Origin: Endomicrobiellum devescovinae
Lineage (GTDB): Bacteria; Elusimicrobiota; Endomicrobiia; Endomicrobiales; Endomicrobiaceae
DNA: 16,480 nt
Direction of reading: 5' to 3'
Assembly: GCA_031255495.1 (NCBI GenBank)
Contig: JAIRSK010000060.1
Location: 1 to 16,480 of the forward strand
Shown here: piece after piece, positions 7,729 to 15,085 of the stretch
How positions within the stretch are numbered: position 1 is the first letter of the stretch
How the letters are laid out: every line of letters starts with the position of its first letter
Made by a program: the position numbers and the translations under genes
The notes under the pieces: model-generated
Told to the model about the DNA's origin: nothing
What the model saw: the letters and a program-made list of their open reading frames with translations, nothing else
Databases searched by the model: none

Positions 7729-8469
7729 ATGAGAAAATTTATATTGATTTTTACTGTTTATTTGAGTTTTGGCATTTGTTTTGCCAAAAATATACATCAA
7801 ACTCAGATAGATAATGCTGAAAACAGCTTTAAAAAAGGAAATTTTCTCAAGACCATTGAAATATACGAAAGCCTTATACAAGTAGAAGAAGTAGAAGATC
7901 CTTATGTTTATTACAATCTCTCAAACGCATATTTCAGAGCTGGCAATATTGGCAAAGCAATATTAAACATAGAAAAAGCTTCAAAGCTTGCTCCTAGAGA
8001 TAAAGACATAAAAGAAAATATGCAGTTTTTGTACGTTGAGGCAGGAGAAGAAAGAGAACAAAATATTCAAGACATTCTTTTGAAACATTTTTCTTTAAAT
8101 GAAATAACAATAGCTTCATCAATTTTTATAATTTTGTTTTTATTATCTTTTTCTTTATTTCTTTTAAAAAGAAATTTGTCTGTTAAAAGAATTGTTACTT
8201 TATTTATATTTTTTTTGATTATATGTCTGCCACTTTTTGTTTTAAAAAGCTGCGATGAGTTTTCGGTTAAAAAAGCTGTTGTATTATCGTCATCAATTAT
8301 AAGGAGTGGTCCAGGAGAAAATAACCCAGAAATTTTTAGACTTGCCGAAGGAAAAGTTGTTGATATAATTTCAGAAAGTGAAAATTGGATAAATATAACT
8401 GCGCATTCAAAAGGTAAGAGCGTCTCTGGTTGGATAGAAGCAAAAAATATAGGAAGTATAAATGAGTAA
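7729..8469 (+). CDS. Exported TPR and SH3-domain membrane protein, BatE-like
   Basis: A 246-residue protein of unproven function. The start at 7729 is chosen because AGGA (7716-7719) precedes it and it begins exactly at a signal peptide (residues 1-19, ending CFA); the in-frame ATG at 7681 adds 16 residues before it. Two tetratricopeptide repeats cover about residues 25-90 (KKGNFLKTIEIYESL; YYNLSNAYFRAGNIGKA). Two hydrophobic spans follow at about 126-146 and 154-172. The C-terminus (about 182-243) resembles a bacterial SH3 domain, with IRSGPGENNPEIFRLAEG and ENWINI. This order, signal-TPR-membrane-SH3, is that of BatE aerotolerance proteins, but no other Bat genes are nearby, so only the architecture is claimed. 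Its last codons overlap nadD by 8 nt. Confidence 0.8.
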   Translation: MRKFILIFTVYLSFGICFAKNIHQTQIDNAENSFKKGNFLKTIEIYESLIQVEEVEDPYVYYNLSNAYFRAGNIGKAILNIEKASKLAPRDKDIKENMQFLYVEAGEEREQNIQDILLKHFSLNEITIASSIFIILFLLSFSLFLLKRNLSVKRIVTLFIFFLIICLPLFVLKSCDEFSVKKAVVLSSSIIRSGPGENNPEIFRLAEGKVVDIISESENWINITAHSKGKSVSGWIEAKNIGSINE

Positions 8470-9040
8470 AATAGCCATTTTTGGCGGTTCTTTTGATCCT
8501 GTCCATAAATCGCACATTCAGCTTGTAAAATTTGCGTTAGAATCATGCGACTTCAAGAAAGTTATTTTTGTCATAGCCTATACTCCTCCGCATAAAAGTA
8601 AACAGTATGCAAATATTGATGACAGAATTGCAATGTTGAAGATTGCTACCAAAGGTTTACCACAAATTGAAATAAGTTTGTATGAAGTTTTAAAAAAGAA
8701 AGTAGTTTATTCATACCAAACGTTAGATTATTTTCAAAGTTTGTATCCAGAAGATGAAATATATATGATTATAGGTTCAGATTCTCTTTTAGAACTGCCT
8801 ACATGGAAAAATATAGATTATTTAGCAAGCCGTTATAAGTTTATGGTTGTTAAAAGACCATGCATAAAAATAGAAAAAGACACAAAATATTTGGATAGAT
8901 GTATAGTCGCTCAAAATGAAACTGAAGATATTTCATCTACTGAAATAAGACAAATGATAAAAGAAGATTCTAAAAAATCTGAGATATTCCTAGATAAAAA
9001 GGTTTATAGTTATATTGTTAAGCGGAGACTGTATAAATGA
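8462..9040 (+). CDS. nadD: Nicotinate-nucleotide adenylyltransferase
   Basis: Adenylates nicotinic acid mononucleotide to deamido-NAD in NAD synthesis. The 192-residue product has the nucleotidyltransferase motif GGSFDPVHKSH at residues 8-18 (His15, His18), the family stretch GSDSLLELPTWK at 105-116 and the closing ISSTEIR at 157-163. AGGAAG (8451-8456) precedes the ATG, within the end of the upstream gene. The gene overlaps its upstream neighbour by 8 nt and yqeK by ATGA. nadD-yqeK-rsfS is a widely conserved cluster, which supports the call. Confidence 0.95.
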   Translation: MSKIAIFGGSFDPVHKSHIQLVKFALESCDFKKVIFVIAYTPPHKSKQYANIDDRIAMLKIATKGLPQIEISLYEVLKKKVVYSYQTLDYFQSLYPEDEIYMIIGSDSLLELPTWKNIDYLASRYKFMVVKRPCIKIEKDTKYLDRCIVAQNETEDISSTEIRQMIKEDSKKSEIFLDKKVYSYIVKRRLYK

Positions 9041-9627
9041 ACACAGATATTGATGAAGAGATATTTGAATATTTATCTTTGCATCTAAATCCCAAACGCT
9101 TAGAACACTCTTACAATGTTGCAAATCTTGCAGTTTTGCTTGCAGAAAAGAATGGCGTGAATGCTCTAAAGGCATGGCTTGCAGGGCTTTTGCATGATTG
9201 TGCAAAATCTATGACAGACAAAGAATTGGTAAAATTCTTTAAAAATCGTAAAAAAAATTTTAAATATTTTAAAGAAATATCTGCTAATTCTCCGCATCTT
9301 CTTCATTCATTTGCGGGAGAAATAATTGCACGGGAGTATTTTAAAATAAAAGACGAGTCTGTTTTAAAAGCTATAAAATATCATACGCTTGGTAGGGAAA
9401 ATATGAGCATTTTGGAACGCTTAATTTTTGTGTCGGATTCTATTTCGCATGATAGAAAATGGAAGCATGCTGGAGCTTTAAGAGAAATGGCAAAAGAAAA
9501 TTTAAACAAGGCTTTTTTTGAGGTTCTTGTGCAGAAAATAGCCTATGTTATCCGCAATAGTGGTTGGCTTTGTCCTCAAACTATAGACACTTGGAATTGG
9601 TATGTTTCAAACGTTAAAAAGAACTAG
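9037..9627 (+). CDS. yqeK: HD-domain hydrolase YqeK
   Basis: A 196-residue HD-superfamily phosphohydrolase. Members of this family cleave diadenosine tetraphosphate symmetrically. The predicted metal-binding and catalytic residues are visible in order: His24 (LEHSYNVA), His53-Asp54 (LLHDCAKS), His87/His90 (PHLLHS), His116 (KYHTLG) and Asp134 (FVSDSI), where most relatives have AD.I. It begins on the nadD stop codon and is followed with overlap by an LCP-type gene and rsfS, the normal neighbourhood of yqeK. The Ap4A activity is family knowledge rather than something shown here. Confidence 0.9.
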   Translation: MNTDIDEEIFEYLSLHLNPKRLEHSYNVANLAVLLAEKNGVNALKAWLAGLLHDCAKSMTDKELVKFFKNRKKNFKYFKEISANSPHLLHSFAGEIIAREYFKIKDESVLKAIKYHTLGRENMSILERLIFVSDSISHDRKWKHAGALREMAKENLNKAFFEVLVQKIAYVIRNSGWLCPQTIDTWNWYVSNVKKN

Positions 9628-10684
9628 TAAAATAAAAGTTATTTGTATTTGCCTATTTTTGGCTGTCTTTGTTGCGGTATATATTTACATATGCAAACGC
9701 GATGTGGTATTTAGAAAAATTAAAGACAATGGCAGATTCTCTTTTTCAGTTTTGTTGTACGATTCAGACGGTGCGTTTGCAGACCGTTTTGATTCATATC
9801 AAATTATATACGACTGTAAAAACAAATTATTAAAAGTTTTAAAAGTAAATACTGAAACTGTTGTCTTTAAAAAAAAGGAAAGAGCGAGAAGTTTAAAAAC
9901 TCTATTTTATGAAAATTCAAAAAAAGGTTTAGGCAGTGCCGTAGATAAATTTTATTTAGATTTGCATGAAGTTATCGGCAATGCTGCTTCATCAGATTTT
10001 TATATCAATATGAGCTTTAAAACGTTTAACGATATGTTTGGTAGCGATAAAAATGTTAAATCCCTATTAGCTGTAAATGAGTTTGAAAATAAAGATTTAG
10101 AGTTGTTGAATTGTTTAGAAACAATAGAGCGAGTTTTATATTTACTCCCTTATAGATTTTTTAAAATTCAAAAAAATTATAAATATATAAATACGAATAT
10201 TTCGAAAATATCGTTAATTACACTGATTTTTAGAATAAAGAAGCAGAGACCTATACTTATGTTTTGTGATATGCCTGTAAAACATGTAAGAATGCGAACT
10301 GAGCCAAACAAACAAGATATTGAAGAGTTCTTGGATAAAATATATTATAACGATGCAGATATAAATAAAAAGAATGTTGTAATTGATATAAAAAATGCTT
10401 CAAGACAGCCTCGTATGGCTGAAAAAATAACATGGCTTTTAAGAGCAAATAAGTTTGATGTTTTGGATTGGGGTAGTTTTCATCTTGTGTACGATACAAC
10501 TCTAATAAAGGATTATAAAGGAAATTTTACACAGGCATTAGAAATATCTAAGATTTTAGGTACAGGGAAAATAGTAATTTCTTATAATTCAAGTGTTTAT
10601 GCTGACATAAATGTGTTTATCGGGAAAGATTGCAAGATTTACGATACTCTTGATAAAAAAGGGGATACTAATGGTAAACATTGA
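9602..10684 (+). CDS. LytR_C-domain membrane protein with degenerate LCP-like core
   Basis: A 360-residue protein with a single N-terminal membrane anchor (about residues 11-31) and the bulk outside the membrane. Residues about 258-343 match the LytR C-terminal domain pattern: VVIDIKNAS, then AEKITWLLRANKFDVLDW, and finally ADINVFIGKD. The middle region aligns loosely with LytR-CpsA-Psr (LCP) proteins, which attach glycopolymers to peptidoglycan, but where those have SIPRDT this protein reads KVNTETV (81-87), so the catalytic arginine seems absent. The gene overlaps yqeK by 26 nt and rsfS by 14 nt. No good ribosome site precedes the ATG, so reinitiation after yqeK is likely. LCP genes commonly sit between yqeK and rsfS, which supports the relation; enzymatic activity is doubtful. 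Confidence 0.75.
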   Translation: MFQTLKRTSKIKVICICLFLAVFVAVYIYICKRDVVFRKIKDNGRFSFSVLLYDSDGAFADRFDSYQIIYDCKNKLLKVLKVNTETVVFKKKERARSLKTLFYENSKKGLGSAVDKFYLDLHEVIGNAASSDFYINMSFKTFNDMFGSDKNVKSLLAVNEFENKDLELLNCLETIERVLYLLPYRFFKIQKNYKYINTNISKISLITLIFRIKKQRPILMFCDMPVKHVRMRTEPNKQDIEEFLDKIYYNDADINKKNVVIDIKNASRQPRMAEKITWLLRANKFDVLDWGSFHLVYDTTLIKDYKGNFTQALEISKILGTGKIVISYNSSVYADINVFIGKDCKIYDTLDKKGDTNGKH

Positions 10685-11237
10685 TTTTTTTAAATTGGCA
10701 GTGAAAGCCGCTAAAATAGCAGACGATAAGAAAGCTATAGAGACAGTTATTTTAGATGTCAAAAATTTAACAACAATAGCCAATTATTTTGTTGTAACGA
10801 CGGCAGAGTCTGCCCCGCAAATAAATGCGATTTCGGGAGATATTGAAAAGACTTTTAAATCTGAAGATGCTGTAATTCCAGTTAGGAGAGAAGGCATATC
10901 TTCTTCTTCTTGGAGAGTTATAGATTACGGAGGACTGGTTGTTCACGTTATGTCTCCACAAGTAAGAGCTTCTTATAATCTTGAAAGCATATGGCGTGAA
11001 GCTAAAATTATAAATATAAATGCGAAAGAGCAAATAAAAGAGCCTGAACTAAAGAAAAAGAAAACGATTAAGGCTAAAGTTAAGATCAGTAAAAAAACCA
11101 AAAAAGTTACTAAGAAGCCTGCAAAAAAAAGCGTAAAGAAAATTGTGAAATCAAAGCTCGCTAAAAAGGCTCAAAAAACAGGGGCTAAAAAGACTGTTAT
11201 AAAGGCATCTAAAAAAGTCTCAAGGAAGAAAAAATAG
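10671..11237 (+). CDS. rsfS: Ribosomal silencing factor RsfS with lysine-rich tail
   Basis: RsfS binds ribosomal protein uL14 and blocks joining of the subunits when nutrients are scarce. I take the ATG at 10671, preceded by AAGGGGA (10658-10664), giving 188 residues; upstream in-frame starts lie inside the preceding gene. The core (about 1-115) has the family landmarks: ANYFVVTTAES (37-47), WRVIDYGGLVVHVM (81-94) and the closing YNLESIWREA (102-111). Typical RsfS proteins end soon after this. Here about 70 more residues follow, with 30 lysines in the last 61 and repeated KKxxKK/AKK units, like a histone H1 tail. This could bind rRNA or DNA; that is inference. It is last in its operon and faces tsaB. 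Confidence 0.92.
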   Translation: MVNIDFFKLAVKAAKIADDKKAIETVILDVKNLTTIANYFVVTTAESAPQINAISGDIEKTFKSEDAVIPVRREGISSSSWRVIDYGGLVVHVMSPQVRASYNLESIWREAKIININAKEQIKEPELKKKKTIKAKVKISKKTKKVTKKPAKKSVKKIVKSKLAKKAQKTGAKKTVIKASKKVSRKKK

Positions 11238-11288
11238 TATAAGTGTAAAAATTTAATTAAAGTAAACGGCTTGAAGATAAGGGGGCTT

Positions 11289-11942
11289 CTACTTTTTCTT
11301 TATTTCTTCTGCCCAAGAACGGCGTATGTAAAGAGGTTTTATATCTGTATAATTTGAAGTCGGCAGATTGCATGCCAGAGAAGCCAAAACTTCGGCTTTA
11401 GGCATGTTCATTATATGTGGCAGAGAAACACTGTATTCTCCAAAACTCTTTACAAATTTTTCTCTGTATATTTCTGATGCATTTCCTACTACAAGAATTT
11501 TATTTTTGTACTTCTTTAAATCTCTTATAAATAAAGCTATGCTTTTAATAATAATTTCATTTTTTTGTTTAACATAAACTTCACTTCTTAAGGCGTCTAC
11601 TGCCGCAACTATTTTAACGCCTTTTTGCTCAACAACAGAATTTTCCAAAATCGTTAGAGAATCTACGGCTGTTATGGGCTTATTCAGTATTTGTGCGAAT
11701 GTTTTGATTGCCGTCATACCGACTCTTATTCCAGTAAAACTTCCGGGACCTGTAGATACGGCAAATTTATCTATGCTTTCAATGGAAATATTGGTATCTT
11801 TCAACAGTCTTTCTACAGCGGGAATAATTATTTCGGAGTGTATGTGTCCATATTCATAATAACATGATGCTATAGTAACGTTGTTTTCGTTTAACGCTGC
11901 GCTAAATGTCTTGCCTGAAGTTTCAACAGCTAAAATTTTCAT
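11289..11942 (-). CDS. tsaB: tRNA t6A biosynthesis protein TsaB
   Basis: A 217-residue member of the ASKHA fold that acts as a scaffold for TsaD in making threonylcarbamoyladenosine at position 37 of tRNAs reading ANN codons. Visible features are the N-terminal phosphate-like loop MKILAVETSG, HSEII (35-39) and the diagnostic STGPGSFTGIRVG (63-75). The C-terminal third is the usual variable region, ending in PLYIRRSWAEE. It follows tsaE by 12 nt on the same strand, and the two products act in one complex. The ribosome site is weak (AGAG). The partner genes tsaD and tsaC are not in this window. Confidence 0.95.
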   Translation of the reverse strand: MKILAVETSGKTFSAALNENNVTIASCYYEYGHIHSEIIIPAVERLLKDTNISIESIDKFAVSTGPGSFTGIRVGMTAIKTFAQILNKPITAVDSLTILENSVVEQKGVKIVAAVDALRSEVYVKQKNEIIIKSIALFIRDLKKYKNKILVVGNASEIYREKFVKSFGEYSVSLPHIMNMPKAEVLASLACNLPTSNYTDIKPLYIRRSWAEEIKKK

Positions 11943-11954
11943 CTATAATCTCTA

Positions 11955-12425
11955 TTATCTTTTAGTATTTTCTATTGTAATTCTTCTTCCAGTGGCGAGA
12001 TTTTCAATTTCAACATTCCAGTGATTGTCTTTTTCAGCGCCAATGAGTCTGTCTGCCCATTCTATAAGCGAGATATTATTGCTATAAATATATTCTTCTA
12101 TACCTATATCCCATACACTAGATGGCTCCAGTCTGTACAGATCCAAATGGAAAAGTTTTAGATTGTTTGGAATTTTATATTCGTTTACAAGCATAAAACT
12201 TGAGCTTCTGGCAAAGTCTTTATTGCCAAACGCTTTTACAACGCCTTGCGTAAATGTTGTTTTGCCGCTGCCTAAATTCCCTTTTAAAAATATAATATCT
12301 CCACCTTTTAATAATGCTGCAAAAGCCGTACCTAAATTTCTTGTTTCTTGAGGGGTTTTTGTTATGAAAACATTTTTTTTAGAAATGTTTAAATCCCAAA
12401 TATTTAATTTTTTGCTCTTTGCCAT
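11955..12425 (-). CDS. tsaE: tRNA t6A biosynthesis ATPase TsaE
   Basis: Small P-loop ATPase (156 residues) that cycles the TsaBD complex. The Walker A motif GNLGSGKTT is at residues 49-57, HLDLYRLE at 93-100 and IEWAD at 121-125, all typical. The usual SPTF turn reads SSSF (74-77), a mild deviation. The N-terminus is about 15 residues longer than in many TsaE proteins because the only good start, ATG at 12425, lies inside thiL; the two genes overlap by 47 nt. A shorter product from a non-AUG codon near residue 14-20 cannot be excluded. Middle gene of thiL-tsaE-tsaB. Confidence 0.94.
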   Translation of the reverse strand: MAKSKKLNIWDLNISKKNVFITKTPQETRNLGTAFAALLKGGDIIFLKGNLGSGKTTFTQGVVKAFGNKDFARSSSFMLVNEYKIPNNLKLFHLDLYRLEPSSVWDIGIEEYIYSNNISLIEWADRLIGAEKDNHWNVEIENLATGRRITIENTKR

Positions 12426-13368
12426 TGTGAAAATATCTTACCTTTTTTGACGAATTTATCTCGCCAATATATGTAACTTGCGGAACAAGTTTTTGTATTA
12501 TTTTGGCTTTAGATTTTGGAACGGTAAATACCAGCTCATAATCTTCGCCGCCAAAAAGGGCAAAGTTTAAGCATCTATTTGCTTCTCTAAAGACTTTTTT
12601 TATATCTTCGGATAGTGGGACTCTATCGGTGTAAATATCGGCTCCAATATTAGAATTTTTTGTAAGAAGTCCGATTGAAATATATAGTCCGTCAGAAGCG
12701 TCTGTTAAAGACGTCAAATATTTCGCTATTTTATGTGCTTCGTTAAGTCTTGCATTTGGAGTATTCTGTTTAGCTATTAGCGAACGTTCTTCTTGTGAAT
12801 ATTTATATTTTATCCCATGTTTATAAAGCAATGCAATTCCAGCTCCTGCGTCTCCGAAAGTATTTGTTACCCCTATTAAATCTCCTTGTTTTGCTTCGCT
12901 TCTTTTTACTATCTTGTTTTTTGTTAGTCCAACAACAGTAACTGATATCGTTATTTTGTCAGCTTTTACCGTATCGCCGCCCGCCACTGTCATTTTGTAT
13001 TTATTGCAAGCTGCCTTAAATCCATTGGCTAAATCTGTAATAAACTTTTTAGGAGTATCAGCTGGAATGCCCAATCCTATAAATGCGTACGCTGGGGCTA
13101 CATTACCCATAGCGGCAATATCGCTTACATTTACTTCAATTGCTTTTTGTCCAAGATCTTTGGCAGTTATCCAATCTTTTTTAAAATGAACGCTTTCTAT
13201 TAGCATATCTTTTGTAATACAAATAGTATTCTTGCCTGCCTTAAAGCAAAAACAATCATCGCCGATTCCTGCAACGACGTTTTTGTTATAGTTAAGTTTG
13301 GCAAATTTGTGTTTTATTATTTCTATAAGTCCAAATTCCCCGATAGAGGAAACAGTTTTATTTTTCAT
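12379..13368 (-). CDS. thiL: Thiamine-monophosphate kinase
   Basis: Phosphorylates thiamine monophosphate to thiamine diphosphate. The 329-residue product shows the AIR synthase-like ATP fold of ThiL: GIGDDC (34-39) metal-binding aspartates, TKDMLIESVHF (52-62), AIEVNVSDIAAMG (76-88) and GGDTVK in the first half, and DASDGL and FGGEDYELVF in the second. The signature usually read as DISDGL is DASDGL here. The gene leads the thiL-tsaE-tsaB operon. No ribosome site precedes the ATG; instead an extended -10 lies 9 nt upstream, so its mRNA is probably leaderless. No other thiamine genes are in the window. Confidence 0.95.
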   Translation of the reverse strand: MKNKTVSSIGEFGLIEIIKHKFAKLNYNKNVVAGIGDDCFCFKAGKNTICITKDMLIESVHFKKDWITAKDLGQKAIEVNVSDIAAMGNVAPAYAFIGLGIPADTPKKFITDLANGFKAACNKYKMTVAGGDTVKADKITISVTVVGLTKNKIVKRSEAKQGDLIGVTNTFGDAGAGIALLYKHGIKYKYSQEERSLIAKQNTPNARLNEAHKIAKYLTSLTDASDGLYISIGLLTKNSNIGADIYTDRVPLSEDIKKVFREANRCLNFALFGGEDYELVFTVPKSKAKIIQKLVPQVTYIGEINSSKKVRYFHNGKEQKIKYLGFKHF

Positions 13369-13377
13369 ATCAAAGGA

Positions 13378-13386
13378 ATTATATCA
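13378..13386 (-). promoter_or_regulatory. Extended -10 promoter of thiL-tsaE-tsaB, probably leaderless
   Basis: On the minus strand the sequence TGATATAAT runs from 13386 to 13378, an extended -10 with a perfect hexamer, and the thiL ATG begins 10 nt further on at 13368. No -35 match is evident, as often seen with TGn -10 elements. No Shine-Dalgarno sequence exists between them. It is back to back with the comEC promoter. Confidence 0.6.
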
Positions 13387-13393
13387 ATTTTAG

Positions 13394-13399
13394 TATAAT
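13394..13399 (+). promoter_or_regulatory. -10 box of comEC, probably leaderless
   Basis: A perfect TATAAT lies 10 nt before the comEC ATG at 13410, with no ribosome-binding sequence between. The -35 position would fall inside the divergent thiL promoter (13378-13386) and shows no good match, so the two promoters may compete or share control. Confidence 0.55.
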
Positions 13400-13409
13400 T
13401 AAGACCACC

Positions 13410-14813
13410 ATGGATTGGATACTTAAGTTACTGCGAAAAAGACCAGTTATAACTGCTTTTTTAATCTATGCTTTAATAATAATCTCTGCAGATTTCTTCG
13501 GATATTTTTCATATGAAAATCAAAGCAAACTTTATATGCTTGCCGAAAATAACAACATAGCTTCAATAGAGGGGAAGGTCTTATCAGAGCCTTACATCTT
13601 TAAAAATAGAAAACGATTTCTATTGGAAACTTATAATGTAAATGGGAATGCTATTAGTGAGAAAATTATTGTAAATTCACCCGGAGGGTATTCCATATCT
13701 TACGGCGATATATTAAACATAGAAGGCAAGCTAAAAAGACCAGAATCATCTTCGGGGTTTGACTATCAAAAATATCTTGCAAGAAACGGCATTTATGTTG
13801 TTTTATACCTTTATTCTTTTGAATATATAAAGTCAGATCCTAATAAAATTAAAAAGTTTGCTATAGAATCCCGTAAAGATATATCAAGTAAATTTGACTC
13901 TTATTTTAAAAAACCCCATTCAGATATTTTAAAGTCATTGATACTCGGCGATAAAAGTTCTTTAACGCAAGGCGTAAAAAATGATTTTGCAAATTCTGGC
14001 ATAATGCATATTTTAGTAGTAAGTGGATTGCATGTATGTTTTATAAGTTTTATCGTTCTTTTCATTTTGAAAGCAGTAGGTTTATCTTTAAAAAAAGCTT
14101 CTCTTTTAAGTATTCCTATTATATTTTTCTATGCACTAATGACTGGCGCTAATCCGCCTGCCTTAAGAGCTGCAATAATGCTTTCCTGCATATTTATTGC
14201 ATTAGCTTTGGATAGAGAACCTCTGATTTTTAACTCGTTGGCGTTATCTGCTTTGTTTATACTTATTTTTGAGCCTCAACAGATATTTACTGCTTCATTC
14301 CAAATGTCTTATGGTGCGACAATAGGAATAGTATGTTTTTATAAAGATGTTTACGGTATATTTAGAAATGTGAAAAGTTACCTACTTTGTTTTTTCTGCG
14401 GTGTCTTATCCGTTACATTAGCTGTGCAGATAGTTTTAATTCCTATTTGTATGTATTATTTTGGCAAAGTTTCAATAATTTCTTTTATAACAAATATTAT
14501 AATTGTGCCATTAACAGGAGTTATTTTATGTTTAGGCATTTCTTTCTATGCTTTAAGTTTTATTTTAAAGCATTTAGCTGTGCTTGTTTCTATAATTTTA
14601 TCAATAATTTTGAATTTTGTTTTATCTATAACAAATATTATGGCTAATATAAAATATGCTGTTATAAACTTTGAAAAACCTACAATAATTGAGTTGTTAT
14701 TTTACTTCCTTTTTTTGTTTTGTTCAATAAATCTTAAATGTAAAAATCGCTTCATTTTTCTAGGAGTAATTTTAGCAGCAAATTTAGCATACTTATTAAT
14801 ACGCAACGCATAA
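13410..14813 (+). CDS. comEC: ComEC/Rec2-type DNA uptake channel, lacking the C-terminal nuclease-like domain
   Basis: ComEC moves single-stranded DNA across the inner membrane during transformation. The 467-residue product begins with membrane segments, then an OB-fold-like DUF4131 region (about 45-150, containing ASIEGKVLSEP and YGDILNIEGKLKRP). It continues into the Competence domain with the signature HILVVSGLHV, the TGANPPALRAAIM stretch, and EPQQIFTASFQMSYGAT followed by several membrane helices. Full-length ComEC proteins of about 700-800 residues end in a metallo-beta-lactamase-like domain; it is absent here, and no HxHxDH-type sequence follows before the tRNA genes. The reading frame is otherwise intact. 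Some bacteria have such short forms, so this may be natural rather than decay. Confidence 0.88.
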   Translation: MDWILKLLRKRPVITAFLIYALIIISADFFGYFSYENQSKLYMLAENNNIASIEGKVLSEPYIFKNRKRFLLETYNVNGNAISEKIIVNSPGGYSISYGDILNIEGKLKRPESSSGFDYQKYLARNGIYVVLYLYSFEYIKSDPNKIKKFAIESRKDISSKFDSYFKKPHSDILKSLILGDKSSLTQGVKNDFANSGIMHILVVSGLHVCFISFIVLFILKAVGLSLKKASLLSIPIIFFYALMTGANPPALRAAIMLSCIFIALALDREPLIFNSLALSALFILIFEPQQIFTASFQMSYGATIGIVCFYKDVYGIFRNVKSYLLCFFCGVLSVTLAVQIVLIPICMYYFGKVSIISFITNIIIVPLTGVILCLGISFYALSFILKHLAVLVSIILSIILNFVLSITNIMANIKYAVINFEKPTIIELLFYFLFLFCSINLKCKNRFIFLGVILAANLAYLLIRNA

Positions 14814-14838
14814 AACTATCTCTTTCTTTTTTATCTAA

Positions 14839-14858
14839 CCTATAAGTTCAAATATAGG
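14839..14858 (+). repeat. Short inverted repeat between comEC and the tRNA promoter
   Basis: CCTATA and TATAGG form a perfect 6-bp stem around an 8-nt loop, ending 6 nt before the -35 box of the tRNA promoter. There is no T-run after it, so it is a poor terminator. It could be a weak comEC terminator or an operator-like site; I cannot tell. Confidence 0.3.
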
Positions 14859-14864
14859 TCATTA

Positions 14865-14894
14865 TTGACGTAATGATAATGTTTTTGCTATAGT
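14865..14894 (+). promoter_or_regulatory. Sigma70-type promoter of the tRNA pair
   Basis: TTGACG (14865-14870) and TATAGT (14889-14894) are separated by 18 bp, each a 5/6 match to consensus. Initiation is expected near 14901, about 24 nt before tRNA-Arg. This is the best consensus promoter in the window, as expected for stable RNA genes. Confidence 0.8.
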
Positions 14895-14924
14895 ATCTCT
14901 CATTAAATAGATATCTTAAGTGAT

Positions 14925-14998
14925 GTCTCCGTAGCTCAATTGGATAGAGCAACTGCCTTCTAAGCAGTAGGTTGCGTGTTCAACTCACGCCGGAGACG
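14925..14998 (+). tRNA. tRNA-Arg, anticodon TCT (reads AGA/AGG)
   Basis: Full cloverleaf: acceptor GTCTCCG/CGGAGAC (14925-14931 with 14991-14997) and discriminator G14998; D arm GCTC/GAGC; anticodon stem ACTGC/GCAGT around loop CTTCTAA, giving anticodon TCT; a five-base variable loop; T arm GCGTG/CACGC with loop TTCAACT. CCA is not encoded. AGA is an abundant arginine codon in this AT-rich sequence, so this is likely a major arginine tRNA. Confidence 0.96.
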
Positions 14999-15007
14999 TT
15001 TATTTTT

Positions 15008-15085
15008 GGTGGTTGTAGCTCAATTGGTTAGAGCGTCGGTTTGTGGAGCCGAAGGTTGCGGGTTCAAGTCCCGTCAGCCACCCCA
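15008..15085 (+). tRNA. tRNA-His, anticodon GTG, with encoded G-1 and CCA
   Basis: Acceptor GTGGTTG/CAGCCAC (15009-15015 with 15075-15081), one G-T pair, with the histidine-specific extra G at 15008 opposite C15082. D arm GCTC/GAGC; anticodon stem TCGGT/GCCGA around TTGTGGA, anticodon GTG; T arm GCGGG/CCCGT with loop TTCAAGT. The CCA end is encoded at 15083-15085, unlike the tRNA-Arg 9 nt upstream. Both tRNAs probably share one transcript. Confidence 0.97.

Noticed and set aside
11238..11288. Possible bidirectional terminator between rsfS and tsaB
   Set aside because: Only short imperfect pairings (AAGTA/TACTT, GAAG/CTTC) exist with a large internal loop; the GGCTT copies are direct, not inverted.
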